A stretch of 64,000 bases of DNA from Hymenobacter sp. DG25A. GTDB lineage: Bacteria > Bacteroidota > Bacteroidia > Cytophagales > Hymenobacteraceae. Every line of letters begins with the position of its first letter. Position 1 is the stretch's first letter. The notes under the pieces were generated by a model that saw nothing but the letters and a program-made list of their open reading frames with translations, was not told the origin of the DNA and made no database searches. Shown here piece after piece: positions 37,256-46,147 of the stretch. The DNA is taken from NCBI RefSeq assembly GCF_001280305.1, contig NZ_CP012623.1, forward strand, positions 2,232,001 through 2,296,000. The letters run 5' to 3'. Made by a program: the position numbers and the translations under genes.

Positions 37256-37320
37256 CGCGCGCCTTTGCCCGGCGGCGGCTAAAGCTGTTTCTTTGCTGAT
37301 ACGCCCTTTTCTCCGCCCCG

Positions 37321-38427
37321 ATGCCCGTTCCCTTTCTCTCTTTTGTCGCCCAGAATGAACGTATCCGCGCCGACGTGCAGGCGGCCACCATGCGCGTGTT
37401 CGACTCGCAGCAATATATCCTGGCAGAGGAAGTAAGGCAGTTTGAGGCGGAGTATGCGGCATTTAACCAAGTACCGCATTGCGTGGGCGTCAGCAGCGGA
37501 TTATCAGCGCTGCACCTGGCGCTGGTGGCGCTGGGCATTGGTCCCGGTGATGAAGTACTGGTGCCCAGCAACAGCTATGTGGCTACCTGGCTGGCCGTAT
37601 CCTACGTGGGCGCCACACTGGTGCCGGTAGAGCCGGATGAAGCCACCTTCAACTTGGATGCGCAGCAACTGGAAGCGGCTATCACGCCCCGCACGCGCGC
37701 TATTCTGCCGGTGCATTTCTTCGGCCAGGCCTGCAATATGGCCGCTATTATGGAAGTGGCCCGGCAGCATGATCTGATAGTTATCGAAGACAATGCCCAG
37801 GCACAGGGCGCCGCCAGCCACGGGCAGCTGACGGGCAGCTTTGGAGAGGCCAATGCCACCAGCTTTTACCCTACCAAAAACCTGGGCGCGCTGGGCGACG
37901 CGGGCGCCATTACCACCAAAAACGCAGCGCTGGCCGAGCAGCTGAAAGTACTGCGCAACTACGGCTCCCGGCAGAAATACCAGAACGAAGTCATCGGGTA
38001 CAATGCCCGGCTGGATGAGCTGCAGGCTGCCATTTTGCGCGTGAAGCTCCCTTACTTGTCCCTCTGGACCCAACAGCACCAACAGCTGGCAGCGTGGTAT
38101 GATACGTATCTGGCGGCTATTCCGGGGCTGCAATTGCCGCAACGGCTGCCTACTTCCACCCACGTCTATCATCTGTACGTGGTGCGCACGCCGAACCGGG
38201 ATGCCCTGCAGCGGCATCTCACGGCCCACGGAATTGGCACCGTCATTCACTATCCGGTGCCGCCGCATTTGCAGCCGGCTTACCAGGATTTGGGCTTTAT
38301 AGCCGGGCAGTTTCCAATAGCGGAGCATCTGGCAGCAACCAGCCTCAGCCTGCCACTGTGGCCGGGCATGCAGGAAGCACAGGTGGCGGAAGTAGCGGAG
38401 TGTATCCGGCGTTTTACACCCGCTTAA
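37321..38427 (+). CDS. DegT/DnrJ/EryC1/StrS family aminotransferase
   Basis: A 368-residue PLP-dependent sugar aminotransferase, typically forming amino-deoxy sugars for polysaccharides or lipopolysaccharide. The start PVPFLSFVAQNERIRADV, then VGVSSGLSALHLAL, VLVPSNSYVATWLAV, PVHFFGQACNM and the PLP lysine K186 in SFYPTKNLGALGDAGAITT are diagnostic. NYGSRQKYQNEVIGYNARLDELQAAIL completes the substrate-site region. It is 65 bases after the monooxygenase gene. The nearest sugar-related genes are 6-9 kb away (43085-47544). Confidence 0.92.
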   Translation: MPVPFLSFVAQNERIRADVQAATMRVFDSQQYILAEEVRQFEAEYAAFNQVPHCVGVSSGLSALHLALVALGIGPGDEVLVPSNSYVATWLAVSYVGATLVPVEPDEATFNLDAQQLEAAITPRTRAILPVHFFGQACNMAAIMEVARQHDLIVIEDNAQAQGAASHGQLTGSFGEANATSFYPTKNLGALGDAGAITTKNAALAEQLKVLRNYGSRQKYQNEVIGYNARLDELQAAILRVKLPYLSLWTQQHQQLAAWYDTYLAAIPGLQLPQRLPTSTHVYHLYVVRTPNRDALQRHLTAHGIGTVIHYPVPPHLQPAYQDLGFIAGQFPIAEHLAATSLSLPLWPGMQEAQVAEVAECIRRFTPA

Positions 38428-38522
38428 AATTGCCACCGCTTTATCCAAAATTCCAGCAAAGCTGGAGTACGATGGTGCAGAAGGCAGCGTGAATGAAAAG
38501 TTGAAAACCCAGAAAAAAGAAC

Positions 38523-38620
38523 GTCATGCTGAGCGCAGCCGAAGCATCTCGCGTGCTGGCATTGTGGTAGTAATTAAGCTTACCACACTAGCGAGATGCT
38601 TCGGCTGCGCTCAGCATGAC
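38523..38620. repeat. Dispersed palindrome, family A (TCATGCTGAGC subtype)
   Basis: GTCATGCTGAGCGCAGCC at the left and its exact complement at the right make a near-perfect palindrome, with TACCACACTAGCG centrally. It lies in the convergent gap between the DegT and EEP genes. Confidence 0.87.
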
Positions 38621-38664
38621 AGCTGAATTGCGACCGGAAATTTCAACTATCTACTCGCTCTGAT

Positions 38665-39822
38665 TTACGAAGTGGCTTTCAGCTTCTCCTGACGTTCCTT
38701 GTGCTCCTCTTCGGCTTCTTCTTCAAAGCCTTTCTGAATTTTTTCGGTGGCCTCCTGATGGTCTTCGGCGTCGGCTTGTTCCTGGTTTTCCTCCTGTTCC
38801 TCCTTGTCGTGGGGCTCGTAGCTTACTTTGATGTAGATGGGAAAATGGTCGGAGCCGACGTAGGGCAGGCGTTCCATGTCCTCTACTTTAAAGTGCGCGG
38901 AGACGAACACATGGTCCAGCGGCCAGCGCATGAGGTGGTATTCGGCGTGAAACGTGGGGAGCAGCCCGCGTCCTACCCGCGGGTCCATCAGACCACTCAC
39001 GCGCCGGAACAACTCACTAGTATGTGACCAGGCCACGTCGTTCATATCGCCGAACACGATGGTAGGCTCCTCATTGCGGTCAATTTCTTTGCCCACAATC
39101 AGCAGCTCGGCGTCGCGGCGGGTACTAGTTTCGGCCTCCTGCGGCGCCGGTGGCTTGGGGTGCAGGCCGTACAGGCGCACCCAACTCTGGCCATCGGGAA
39201 GCTGCACGAAAGTGTGCAGGGAAGGTATATCGTCGTCGAGCAGGTATTTAATTTGCGCGTCGCGCAGCGGCAGCCGCGAGTAGAACAGCATGCCATAGGT
39301 GTTGTCCAGCGGCTCGTGGCAGATGTAGGGGTGCGTTTCCTCCAGGGGGCGCAACTGCTGCTGCCACCACCTATCGGTTTCTACCACAATAATGAGGTCC
39401 GGATCCGCTTCCTGCAGCACCCGTAAGGCTTTAGGGGCCTGCTTGTTATACTGCAGTACATTCATCACGGCCAGGCTCATGTGGCGCTTCGCATCTTTCA
39501 GGGTACTGTCGCCTACCTGTTTGCTTACCATGGGCGTGTACGGAATGATGCGGAAGAACTGATACACAATAGCTACCGCCAGCACCGCCATCAGGCCCAG
39601 ACCCCAGTAGCCCGGCAGCTGATGCCAGCCCAGCACAAATCCGGCGCCCAGTGTAACCATAGCCACAAATACGATTTGCAGGCGGGGAAAATCAAACACC
39701 CGTATCCACCAGGCTTCTTCGCGCAGCAATGGCAATAGGGTAGCAATGATAGAAGCAATGGCGAATAGCAGCGTAATGCCATGCGCAATCAACAGCCAAA
39801 TTGGTGCGTCTAGATCAGGCAA
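38665..39822 (-). CDS. Endonuclease/exonuclease/phosphatase (EEP) family membrane protein
   Basis: A 385-residue protein. Three N-terminal transmembrane segments are followed by an EEP domain: VLQYNKQAPKALRVLQEADPDLIIVVE (metal Glu), HPYICHEP, VFGDMNDVAWS and a late YVGSDHFPIYI. Members are Mg-dependent phosphodiesterases acting on DNA, lipids or phospho-substrates; the membrane anchor suggests an envelope substrate. The C-terminus is an unusual tail of about 50 residues rich in Glu, Gln and Lys. The start is probably a TTG at 39822 (LPDLDAPIW...), since no ATG precedes the first membrane segment. Confidence 0.87.
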   Translation of the reverse strand: MPDLDAPIWLLIAHGITLLFAIASIIATLLPLLREEAWWIRVFDFPRLQIVFVAMVTLGAGFVLGWHQLPGYWGLGLMAVLAVAIVYQFFRIIPYTPMVSKQVGDSTLKDAKRHMSLAVMNVLQYNKQAPKALRVLQEADPDLIIVVETDRWWQQQLRPLEETHPYICHEPLDNTYGMLFYSRLPLRDAQIKYLLDDDIPSLHTFVQLPDGQSWVRLYGLHPKPPAPQEAETSTRRDAELLIVGKEIDRNEEPTIVFGDMNDVAWSHTSELFRRVSGLMDPRVGRGLLPTFHAEYHLMRWPLDHVFVSAHFKVEDMERLPYVGSDHFPIYIKVSYEPHDKEEQEENQEQADAEDHQEATEKIQKGFEEEAEEEHKERQEKLKATS

Positions 39823-39881
39823 GAGAGAAGCTCGTTAGGGGTGGGAAAACGGAGGCAGGTACTCAGCAGCAGTAATTTCGG

Positions 39882-40448
39882 TTAAATATCATCATTGTAA
39901 CCGCCTTTGCGCAGCTCTTCAATAGTGCGCATCACTTTATCTTTTAGCGAGTTACGGTATTTTTCTAATACATCAACCAGGCGGGCATTACTCAGGCCCA
40001 GCATCTGGGTGGCCAGTACCGCGGCGTTGGCGGCCCCGTCTACGGCTACGGTAGCCACCGGCACTCCGGTCGGCATCTGCAGCATAGAAAGCATCGAATC
40101 AAGCCCGCGGATAGACAGCGAAGAGTTGATAGGCACGCCCACTACCGGCAAGGTAGTGAGAGCTGCTATCATACCGGGCAGATGGGCCGCGCCGCCGCCA
40201 CCGGCAATAATAACGCGCAAACCACGCTTGCGGGCATTTTCCGCGTACTCTATCATCCGGTGCGGGGTGCGGTGGGGCGACACCAGCGTCATTTCATAAG
40301 GCACCCCAAACTGACGCAGCAACTCCGCTGCGGCGGTCATAACTTTCAGGTCAGACTGCGACCCCATGATGATGCCTACCAACGGCGTGACTTCCCGGGA
40401 ATCGTCGGGTGCGGGAGTTGGGATGGGAGCGGATGAAGGCGTTTGCAT
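39882..40448 (-). CDS. purE: 5-(carboxyamino)imidazole ribonucleotide mutase
   Basis: A 188-residue class I PurE that converts N5-CAIR to CAIR in de novo purine synthesis. VGIIMGSQSDLKVMTAAAELL, VSPHRTPHRMIEYAE (His-containing catalytic loop), VIIAGGGGAAHLPGMIAALTTLPVVGVP and LSMLQMPTGVPVATVAVDGAANAAVLA are all present. The ATG at 40448 (MQTPSSAP) leaves a short Pro/Asp-rich leader; the family core begins near residue 20. Class I enzymes need PurK, which is not in the window. Confidence 0.94.
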   Translation of the reverse strand: MQTPSSAPIPTPAPDDSREVTPLVGIIMGSQSDLKVMTAAAELLRQFGVPYEMTLVSPHRTPHRMIEYAENARKRGLRVIIAGGGGAAHLPGMIAALTTLPVVGVPINSSLSIRGLDSMLSMLQMPTGVPVATVAVDGAANAAVLATQMLGLSNARLVDVLEKYRNSLKDKVMRTIEELRKGGYNDDI

Positions 40449-40538
40449 ACAGCGAAATTGGATCAAAAGAAGGTGGTCCGTGGATTTCTACGGCTCCCCG
40501 ACGTAACAGTTGGATTATCAAACATAGCATTTTCCCTC

Positions 40539-40568
40539 TTTGCTGATTCTCAATCCCTCGTACCTTTA
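40539..40568 (+). promoter_or_regulatory. Candidate promoter of marC
   Basis: TTTG (40539-40542) and TACCTTTA (40561-40568) are separated by 18 bases, close to the -33/-7 spacing. The -7 element has one mismatch at the last base. The ATG is 24 bases further on. Confidence 0.45.
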
Positions 40569-40592
40569 CCCCGCTCCCCTTACGCCCTTCGT

Positions 40593-41219
40593 ATGGAAAT
40601 ATTGCTTGCTACTTTCACCACGCTGTTTTCGGTAGTGAACCCTTTTGGGGCCATGCCAGTATTTCTGACCCTCACGCAGGACGACTCGCCCGCGCACCGG
40701 GCCGGGGTGGCGCTCCGGGCCTGCCTGTATATGATTGGGGTATTGACGGTTTCGTTTTTTGCCGGGCAGTACGTGCTCAACTTCTTTGGCATCAATATCC
40801 ACCATTTACGCATTGCGGGCGGTATTCTGCTGATGCGCTCCGCCTTTGATTTGCTCACGCCCGGTGGCAACCGCGCCAAAGTATCGGACGCTACGCTGGA
40901 GGAAAGTATGCACAAGGATGATATTTCCTTCACGCCCCTGGCCATGCCCATGCTCTCGGGCCCGGGCTCCATGGCCGTGTGTATCGGCTTGTTCGCGGTG
41001 AAACTCTCTTTTACCGATATGGGCCTGATTATTCTGGGCTTTGTGCTGGTGGCGCTGGCCAGCTACCTGATTCTGATGTCGTCATTGCGGCTCACCAAGT
41101 TTCTGGGGCGGCCCGGCATGGCCGCGCTGGCACGCATCATGGGTTTTCTGACGCTGGCCATTGGGGTAAATTTTCTGGCTACGGCTATTGTGGCACTGTT
41201 TCCGGGGCTGAGCCGATAG
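40593..41219 (+). CDS. MarC family integral membrane protein
   Basis: A 208-residue inner-membrane protein with six predicted transmembrane segments, starting MEILLATFTTLFSVVNPFGAMPVFLTLT. This is the MarC/UPF0056 signature (VNPFGAMPVFL); FTPLAMPMLSGPGSMAVCIGL is the second repeat's counterpart. The family's transported substrate is unknown, and the old link to multiple antibiotic resistance is not supported. The ATG at 40593 fits the family start; the in-frame extension to 40443 is unlikely. Confidence 0.92.
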   Translation: MEILLATFTTLFSVVNPFGAMPVFLTLTQDDSPAHRAGVALRACLYMIGVLTVSFFAGQYVLNFFGINIHHLRIAGGILLMRSAFDLLTPGGNRAKVSDATLEESMHKDDISFTPLAMPMLSGPGSMAVCIGLFAVKLSFTDMGLIILGFVLVALASYLILMSSLRLTKFLGRPGMAALARIMGFLTLAIGVNFLATAIVALFPGLSR

Positions 41220-41226
41220 GAAAATC

Positions 41227-41796
41227 ATGGGAGAAGCACTCGTGCTGATACTCGTACTCGCCATACTTTTTGTCGTAATACTAGGGGTCCCAACTATCCT
41301 GCTATGGCGGCTGGGCCAATGGTTCCACCGTCGAAACCATGAGTGGGCAGCTCGCATCTCGCACGCTTTTTTGTTGTGTTTTAGCCTCTTCTGGATAATA
41401 GGCATCTACTCCATCTATTTTCCCTTCGATAGCGAATTTGAACAGGAGTTCGAGAATCTAACAGGTCTTCCTTTCCCGGCTTCTGGTGAAATCGTGGAAG
41501 GAGAAGAATCCAGGCTTGATTTGGGAGGAGATTATTTCGTTGATGCGCGGGTAAAATTTGACGCGTCTGATTATCAGCGCCTCTTGCATAGGCTACACGC
41601 CGACCCAACCTTTCAGGCTAATGTTTCCAGCCAAGACACTATTGTTGTTGGAAATGCGCTATCTGCTTCACCTGATAGGTCAGCCCTTATCACGCTTTGT
41701 ACCTTTTCAAAAAACGATAAGAGTGAAGGCGAATACCAATCCATCAGCTTCTTTGCAGACCACCGCACAATCACTTTCCATCGCCGCCAAGAGTGA
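41227..41796 (+). CDS. Two-TM membrane protein of unknown function
   Basis: A 189-residue protein beginning 8 bases after the marC stop. Two N-terminal membrane segments (LVLILVLAILFVVILGVPTILL and HAFLLCFSLFWIIGIYSIYF) precede a soluble domain of about 120 residues (SGEIVEGEESRLDLGGDYFVDARVKFD; LITLCTFSKNDK) that may lie in the periplasm. No family recognised. GC content is lower than in marC and hemE, which may indicate recent arrival. Confidence 0.65.
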   Translation: MGEALVLILVLAILFVVILGVPTILLWRLGQWFHRRNHEWAARISHAFLLCFSLFWIIGIYSIYFPFDSEFEQEFENLTGLPFPASGEIVEGEESRLDLGGDYFVDARVKFDASDYQRLLHRLHADPTFQANVSSQDTIVVGNALSASPDRSALITLCTFSKNDKSEGEYQSISFFADHRTITFHRRQE

Positions 41797-41847
41797 GGGA
41801 GTTGGCATTTCGCAGGCACACCCTCTGTATTCCTGAGTTGCTAGGCT

Positions 41848-41855
41848 TACCTTTG
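41848..41855 (+). promoter_or_regulatory. -7 element upstream of hemE
   Basis: TACCTTTG is an exact TAnnTTTG match, 39 bases before the GTG start of hemE. No TTG at -33 was evident. Confidence 0.4.
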
Positions 41856-41894
41856 CTGACAGCGCCGCTTTCCGGCCTCTAATCAGCGAAATCT

Positions 41895-42929
41895 GTGATT
41901 AAAAACGACCTCCTCCTTCGTGCCGCCTGCGGCGAACAGACTGAACGTACCCCCGTATGGCTGATGCGCCAGGCGGGCCGTATCCTGCCCGAGTATCGTG
42001 CCCTGCGCGCCCGCCTCAGTGGCTTCAAAGAGCTGGTAGAAACGCCGGATCTGGCTGCGGAAGTCACTATTCAGCCCGTAGATGCGCTGGACGTGGATGC
42101 CGCCATTATTTTCTCGGATATTCTGGTGGTACCCGAAGCCATGGGCCTCACCTATGAAATGATTGAGGCGCGCGGCCCGCTCTTCCCCGAAACCATTAAA
42201 ACCGCGCAGGACGTGGCCCGCATGCGTGTGGCCGACCCTGAAGAGCACCTGGGCTACGTGCTGGAAGCCATTCGGGTGACCAAGCGCGCCCTGAACGGCC
42301 GTGTGCCGCTCATCGGGTTTGCCGGCGCCCCCTGGACGATTCTGGCCTACATGGTGGAAGGCCACGGCTCCAAAACCTTCAGCAAAGCCCGCCGGATGCT
42401 GTACACCAATCCGGCGCTGGCGCACGAGCTGCTGCGCAAAATCACCGATACCACCATTGCTTACCTGCGTGCCCAGGTGCAGGCCGGCGCCAACCTGATT
42501 CAGGTATTCGATTCGTGGGCTGGTATTCTGCCGCCAGCGCATTACGCGGAGTTTAGCACGCGCTACATTGCCGAAATCTGCGCGGCCATTCCGGAAGTGC
42601 CGGTTACGGTGTTTGCCAAAGGCGCTTTCTGGGCCGTGGGCGACTTCGCGCAACTCCCCTGCCGCACCATTGGGCTGGACTGGAACCAGGACCCGCGCGC
42701 GGTACGCCCCCTGGTAGGCGACAAAACCCTGCAGGGCAACCTGGACCCCTGCGCCCTCTACGGTACCCGCGAGCAAGTGCGGCAGGCTACTATTCAGATG
42801 CTGGACCAGTTTGGCCCCTACCACCACATTGCCAACCTGGGCCACGGCGTATACCCTGATACCGACCCCGACAACGTGCGCGTGTTTATTGACACGGTGA
42901 AGGAATACAGCGTTAAAATGCGCCACTAA
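41895..42929 (+). CDS. hemE: Uroporphyrinogen decarboxylase
   Basis: A 344-residue cytoplasmic enzyme that removes four acetate carboxyls of uroporphyrinogen III to give coproporphyrinogen III in heme synthesis. The N-terminal signature [21 protein letters not shown], then [43 protein letters not shown] and a late [15 protein letters not shown] are all present. The start is a GTG at 41895; no ATG fits the conserved N-terminus. No other hem genes adjoin. Confidence 0.95.
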   Translation: MIKNDLLLRAACGEQTERTPVWLMRQAGRILPEYRALRARLSGFKELVETPDLAAEVTIQPVDALDVDAAIIFSDILVVPEAMGLTYEMIEARGPLFPETIKTAQDVARMRVADPEEHLGYVLEAIRVTKRALNGRVPLIGFAGAPWTILAYMVEGHGSKTFSKARRMLYTNPALAHELLRKITDTTIAYLRAQVQAGANLIQVFDSWAGILPPAHYAEFSTRYIAEICAAIPEVPVTVFAKGAFWAVGDFAQLPCRTIGLDWNQDPRAVRPLVGDKTLQGNLDPCALYGTREQVRQATIQMLDQFGPYHHIANLGHGVYPDTDPDNVRVFIDTVKEYSVKMRH

Positions 42930-42968
42930 GCAGGCCGGGCCATCATAGTAAAAGTGGCCGCCTCATAA

Positions 42969-43071
42969 ACGTGTCATCCTGACGCAGGAAGGACCTTATC
43001 CCGCTAGACGAATCGTTGTTACGATTATCGTTCAGCCGTGATAAGGTCCTTCCTGCGTCAGGATGACACGT
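42969..43071. repeat. Dispersed palindrome, family A (TCATCCTGA subtype)
   Basis: ACGTGTCATCCTGACGCAGG pairs with its complement at the right end, then AAGGACCTTAT with ATAAGGTCCTT. The arms differ from the copies at 13255 and 17858 by paired changes. It fills the convergent gap between hemE and the sugar-kinase gene. Confidence 0.87.
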
Positions 43072-43084
43072 TTTACTTTTAGGT

Positions 43085-44101
43085 TTAAAACACCTTGTTT
43101 TCCTGAGCTTCGACCAGGAGCAGTTGTTTTTCAATGGGCACTACCCCCACCTGCTCGCATACCAGTCCGCCGCCCAGGTTGGCCAGCGCGGCGGTAACGG
43201 GCGGGGCCATGCCCAGCGCCACGCACAGCGCGGCAATACTGATAACGGTGTCGCCGGCGCCGGAAACATCGGAGATGCTACGCAGATGCGCGGGAATGTA
43301 GGTGCGTTGGGTGGCGCCATCTTCCACAAAAACGCCCCGCTCAGAGAGCGTCACCAGCACAATTTCCGGCAGTAAAAGCTCGCGCAGGCGGTCTACAGCG
43401 GCCTCAAACTGCGGGCGGGCGGCGTCGGTATCTTCAAACTCAAGCTTCAAGCCTTCCCGCAGCTCTTTCAGGTTAGGCTTGAACAGTGTGCAGTGGCGGT
43501 AGGCCAGAAAGTTCTTTTTCTTGGGGTCTACCACGGTGGGGATGCCCCGCTCCCGGGCCAACTCAATAAAGCGGGTGATACTGGCTTCGCCGAGCACACC
43601 CTTGTCGTAGTCTTCAAAAATCACGACATCGGCACGGTCCAGCAGGGCGGCGTAGCGCGTGGTGAGGGCGGCATTTTCTTCCTGGTTGAGGTTGTGCTCT
43701 ACTTCGGAATCGATGCGCAGGAGCTGCTGGCCGTGGGCCAGAATACGCTGCTTCACGGTGGTGGGCCGGTGCGTACTGCGCACAATGCCTTCGGCCGACA
43801 GGTTATTCTCGCGCAGCAGATCCAGCATTTGGTTGCCGCCCTGGTCCTCGCCTATCACGGCGCACAACAGCGGCGTAGCGCCCAGCGCCTGCACGTTCAG
43901 GGCAACGTTGGCGGCTCCGCCCAGGCGCTGCTCCGTGCGGCTTACATTCACGATGGGCACCGGCGCTTCCGGCGACAGTCGGCCAGCCTTTCCCCACACG
44001 TAGGCATCCATCATCACGTCGCCCACAATGAGCACGGTCAGGTGGTTGAACGCATCAAATAAATCAGCAAGGGAAGTAGGTGGAACGGTGGCAGCGGGCA
44101 T
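43085..44101 (-). CDS. rfaE1: PfkB-family kinase, heptose-7-phosphate kinase type (HldE N-domain/RfaE1)
   Basis: A 338-residue ribokinase-fold kinase resembling the N-terminal half of HldE, which makes heptose 1,7-bisphosphate for lipopolysaccharide core. LIVGDVMMDAYVWGKAGRLSPEAPVPIV, RLGGAANVALNVQALGA, IDSEVEHNL, VVDPKKKNFLAYRHCTLFKPNLKEL and SGAGDTVISIAALCVALG are typical. The C-terminal nucleotidyltransferase domain of bifunctional HldE is absent, so a separate RfaE2 would be needed. The ATG at 44101 is chosen over one ten codons upstream. TACCTTTG on its strand is at 44129-44136. Confidence 0.9.
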   Translation of the reverse strand: MPAATVPPTSLADLFDAFNHLTVLIVGDVMMDAYVWGKAGRLSPEAPVPIVNVSRTEQRLGGAANVALNVQALGATPLLCAVIGEDQGGNQMLDLLRENNLSAEGIVRSTHRPTTVKQRILAHGQQLLRIDSEVEHNLNQEENAALTTRYAALLDRADVVIFEDYDKGVLGEASITRFIELARERGIPTVVDPKKKNFLAYRHCTLFKPNLKELREGLKLEFEDTDAARPQFEAAVDRLRELLLPEIVLVTLSERGVFVEDGATQRTYIPAHLRSISDVSGAGDTVISIAALCVALGMAPPVTAALANLGGGLVCEQVGVVPIEKQLLLVEAQENKVF

Positions 44102-44128
44102 CACAACAAATTCAGGGAAATGAAGCCG

Positions 44129-44136
44129 CAAAGGTA
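44129..44136 (-). promoter_or_regulatory. -7 element upstream of the sugar kinase gene
   Basis: On the minus strand this reads TACCTTTG, an exact match 27 bases before the kinase ATG. Confidence 0.4.
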
Positions 44137-44148
44137 GGAAGTTGCGCT

Positions 44149-44251
44149 GTAGCGCGCAGCGCCGGCTTCGCGGACGAGCAGAGCGAGTTCTAACGTAGGC
44201 AGACGCCTGCTACTCGCTCTGCTCGTCCGCGAAGCCGGCGCTTCGCGCTAC
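44149..44251. repeat. Dispersed palindrome, family B
   Basis: GTAGCGCGCAGCGCCGGC at the left, GCGCTAC at the right; inner blocks GCGGACGAGCAGAGCGAG and CTCGCTCTGCTCGTCCGC pair exactly. GCAGGCG/CGTAGGC-like sequence lies in the centre, as in the copy at 14795. It sits between the kinase and the aminotransferase genes. Confidence 0.87.
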
Positions 44252-44256
44252 TTTCT

Positions 44257-45489
44257 TTAATGTAGTTTGGCCAGGCTGTTTTTGATGCGGGTAAAGGCTT
44301 CGCGCAGCTTCTCATCTGCGGCGGCGGTGCTGAAACGAATGCAGTTGGGTGCGCCAAAAGCGTCGCCGCTCACGGCGGCTACGTGGCCGTCGTTGAGCAT
44401 GTACATGGCCAGATCCGTGGCGTTCTGAATGGTGCTGCCATCGGGCGTCAGTTTGCCGAAATAGCCGCTCACATCCGGGAATACATAGAAAGCGCCGCTG
44501 GGCGTGGGCGTGCGGAAACCGGGAATGTCTTTCACCAGCTCCAGCACTAGGTCGCGGCGGCGGCGGTAGGCGGTTACCATCTCATCGGCGGAAGAGCGCC
44601 CGCCCTGCAGGGCCGCCAGGGCCGCACGCTGGGCAATGGAACAGGTGCCGGAGGTAATCTGGCTCTGCATTTTCTCGCAGGCGCCGGCAATTTCCTTGCT
44701 TGCGGCCAGGTAGCCCACGCGCCAGCCCGTCATGGCATAGCCTTTCGAGAAGCCATTCACGGTTATTACCCGGTCCTTTATTTCCGCGAACTGCGCCATG
44801 CTTACATGCTCGCCCACAAAATTGATGTACTCATAAATCTCATCGGCCAGCACGTGCACCTGGGGGTGGCGGGCCACCACGGCGGCAATATCGGCCAGCT
44901 CTTCCCGGCTAAAAACAGCGCCGGTGGGGTTGCACGGCGAGGAGTACATGATGAGCTTGGTGCGGGGCGTAATAGCCTGCTCCAGCTGGGCGGCCGTTAC
45001 TTTATAGCCGTTTTCCAGCGTGCCCATCAGCGTTACCGGCGTACCTTCCGCCAGCTTTACCATCTCTTCGTAGCTCACCCAGTACGGCGCAAACACGATA
45101 ACCTCGTCGCCGGGGTTTACCAGGCTCATCACGGCATTGGCCAGGGCCTGCTTAGCCCCGGTGCTCACCACAATATTCTCGGGCTTGAAGCTCAGCTGAT
45201 TTTCGCGCAGGAGCTTGTCGCAGATGGCCTGGCGCAGCTCGGGGTAGCCGGGCACGGGCGTGTAGAAGGTGTAGCCTTCGTCAATGGCCTTTTTGGCGGC
45301 GTCCTTGATGTATTGCGGCGTCTGAAAATCAGGCTCGCCAAAGCTCAGGCTGATAATATCGATGCCCTGTGCGGCCAGCTCGCGGCCTTTTTTGGCCATG
45401 GCAATGGTCTGCGACTCCTGCATGGTGTTGATGCGGTCTGACAGAACGGAGGTTGGCGAAGGAGCGAGCGAGTCAACAGTTGGTGACAT
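44257..45489 (-). CDS. aspC: Pyridoxal phosphate-dependent aminotransferase (aspartate type, class I)
   Basis: A 410-residue class I aminotransferase, probably interconverting aspartate/2-oxoglutarate or a similar pair. LSFGEPDFQTPQYIKDAAKKAI, the YTPVPGYPELRQAI segment, MYSSPCNPTGAVFS, VLADEIYEYI and the PLP lysine K249 in VNGFSKGYAMTGWRVGY are all present, with a C-terminal CIRFSTAA. The ATG at 45489 adds a Ser/Pro-rich leader of about 20 residues before the fold; the family core would also fit a start at the NTMQESQTIAMAKK methionine. Exact substrate is not certain. Confidence 0.92.
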   Translation of the reverse strand: MSPTVDSLAPSPTSVLSDRINTMQESQTIAMAKKGRELAAQGIDIISLSFGEPDFQTPQYIKDAAKKAIDEGYTFYTPVPGYPELRQAICDKLLRENQLSFKPENIVVSTGAKQALANAVMSLVNPGDEVIVFAPYWVSYEEMVKLAEGTPVTLMGTLENGYKVTAAQLEQAITPRTKLIMYSSPCNPTGAVFSREELADIAAVVARHPQVHVLADEIYEYINFVGEHVSMAQFAEIKDRVITVNGFSKGYAMTGWRVGYLAASKEIAGACEKMQSQITSGTCSIAQRAALAALQGGRSSADEMVTAYRRRRDLVLELVKDIPGFRTPTPSGAFYVFPDVSGYFGKLTPDGSTIQNATDLAMYMLNDGHVAAVSGDAFGAPNCIRFSTAAADEKLREAFTRIKNSLAKLH

Positions 45490-45571
45490 GGCAACAAGGC
45501 AAATGGGTGGGTGGGAAAGACGGGTTAAAAGTACGGGAATGTACGGACTCAGAAGCAGCAACCAAAAGGCT

Positions 45572-46147
45572 CTACTCCTGCCCCAGCCACCGAAAGCACC
45601 GCAGCAATAGGCTCAGATCGGTACCGGTAGTATAATCCCGGGCATACAGCAGCTCCAGCCGCTGTTTGGTGGCATCGGATAGCGGAGTGGCGGGGGCACC
45701 GGCATCGGCGGGGGAAAGAATGGCCTGGGTCATGCGGCGGGGGCCAGCCGCGTAGCGCAGCCCCACCCAGGTGCGCTGCCCCATGAGCACCCGCAGACAA
45801 TTGCGCAGGAAACCCTCCTTTTGCTCTACCAGCCACACCAACAGCGGGGCGGTAAGCAGCAAGGCCACGCTGCTCAGCACATCCAGCAGCCGCTTATTAC
45901 GAATGTATCGGGGCTGAAACAGATTCAGGGCAATTTCCAGGGTATAGTAGTCGCCGGGGGTGTCTTTGCTGGAGCTGCCAATGATGTACTGGCTGTCTTC
46001 GGGCAGAATTTTGTAGCTCACGGGGCGCTGCCGCGGTTGGGGCAGGTTCACCATAAGGGCCATTATCTCGCTGGCCGACAAATCTTTGCCACAAAAAATC
46101 ACCTCATTAATGCCGTAAATCAGGATAATTTCTTCCATCTGGCGCAC
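45572..46147 (-). pseudogene. C-terminal part of a frameshifted glycosyltransferase
   Basis: This 191-codon frame continues the protein encoded by 46120-47544, whose own frame closes early. It begins at an ATG inside the overlap and reads RQMEEIILIYGINEVIFCGKD, consistent with the second half of a CoA-binding-like domain, then KRLLDVLSSVALLLTAPLLVWLV and a Cys/Leu-rich membrane segment like the anchor of polyprenyl-phosphate sugar transferases. The catalytic Arg/Glu-rich motifs of that family look missing. Adding one base in the C/G run at 46162-46169 would join the two frames as ...DLLGEVRQMEEI. It is not an independent gene. Confidence 0.7.
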
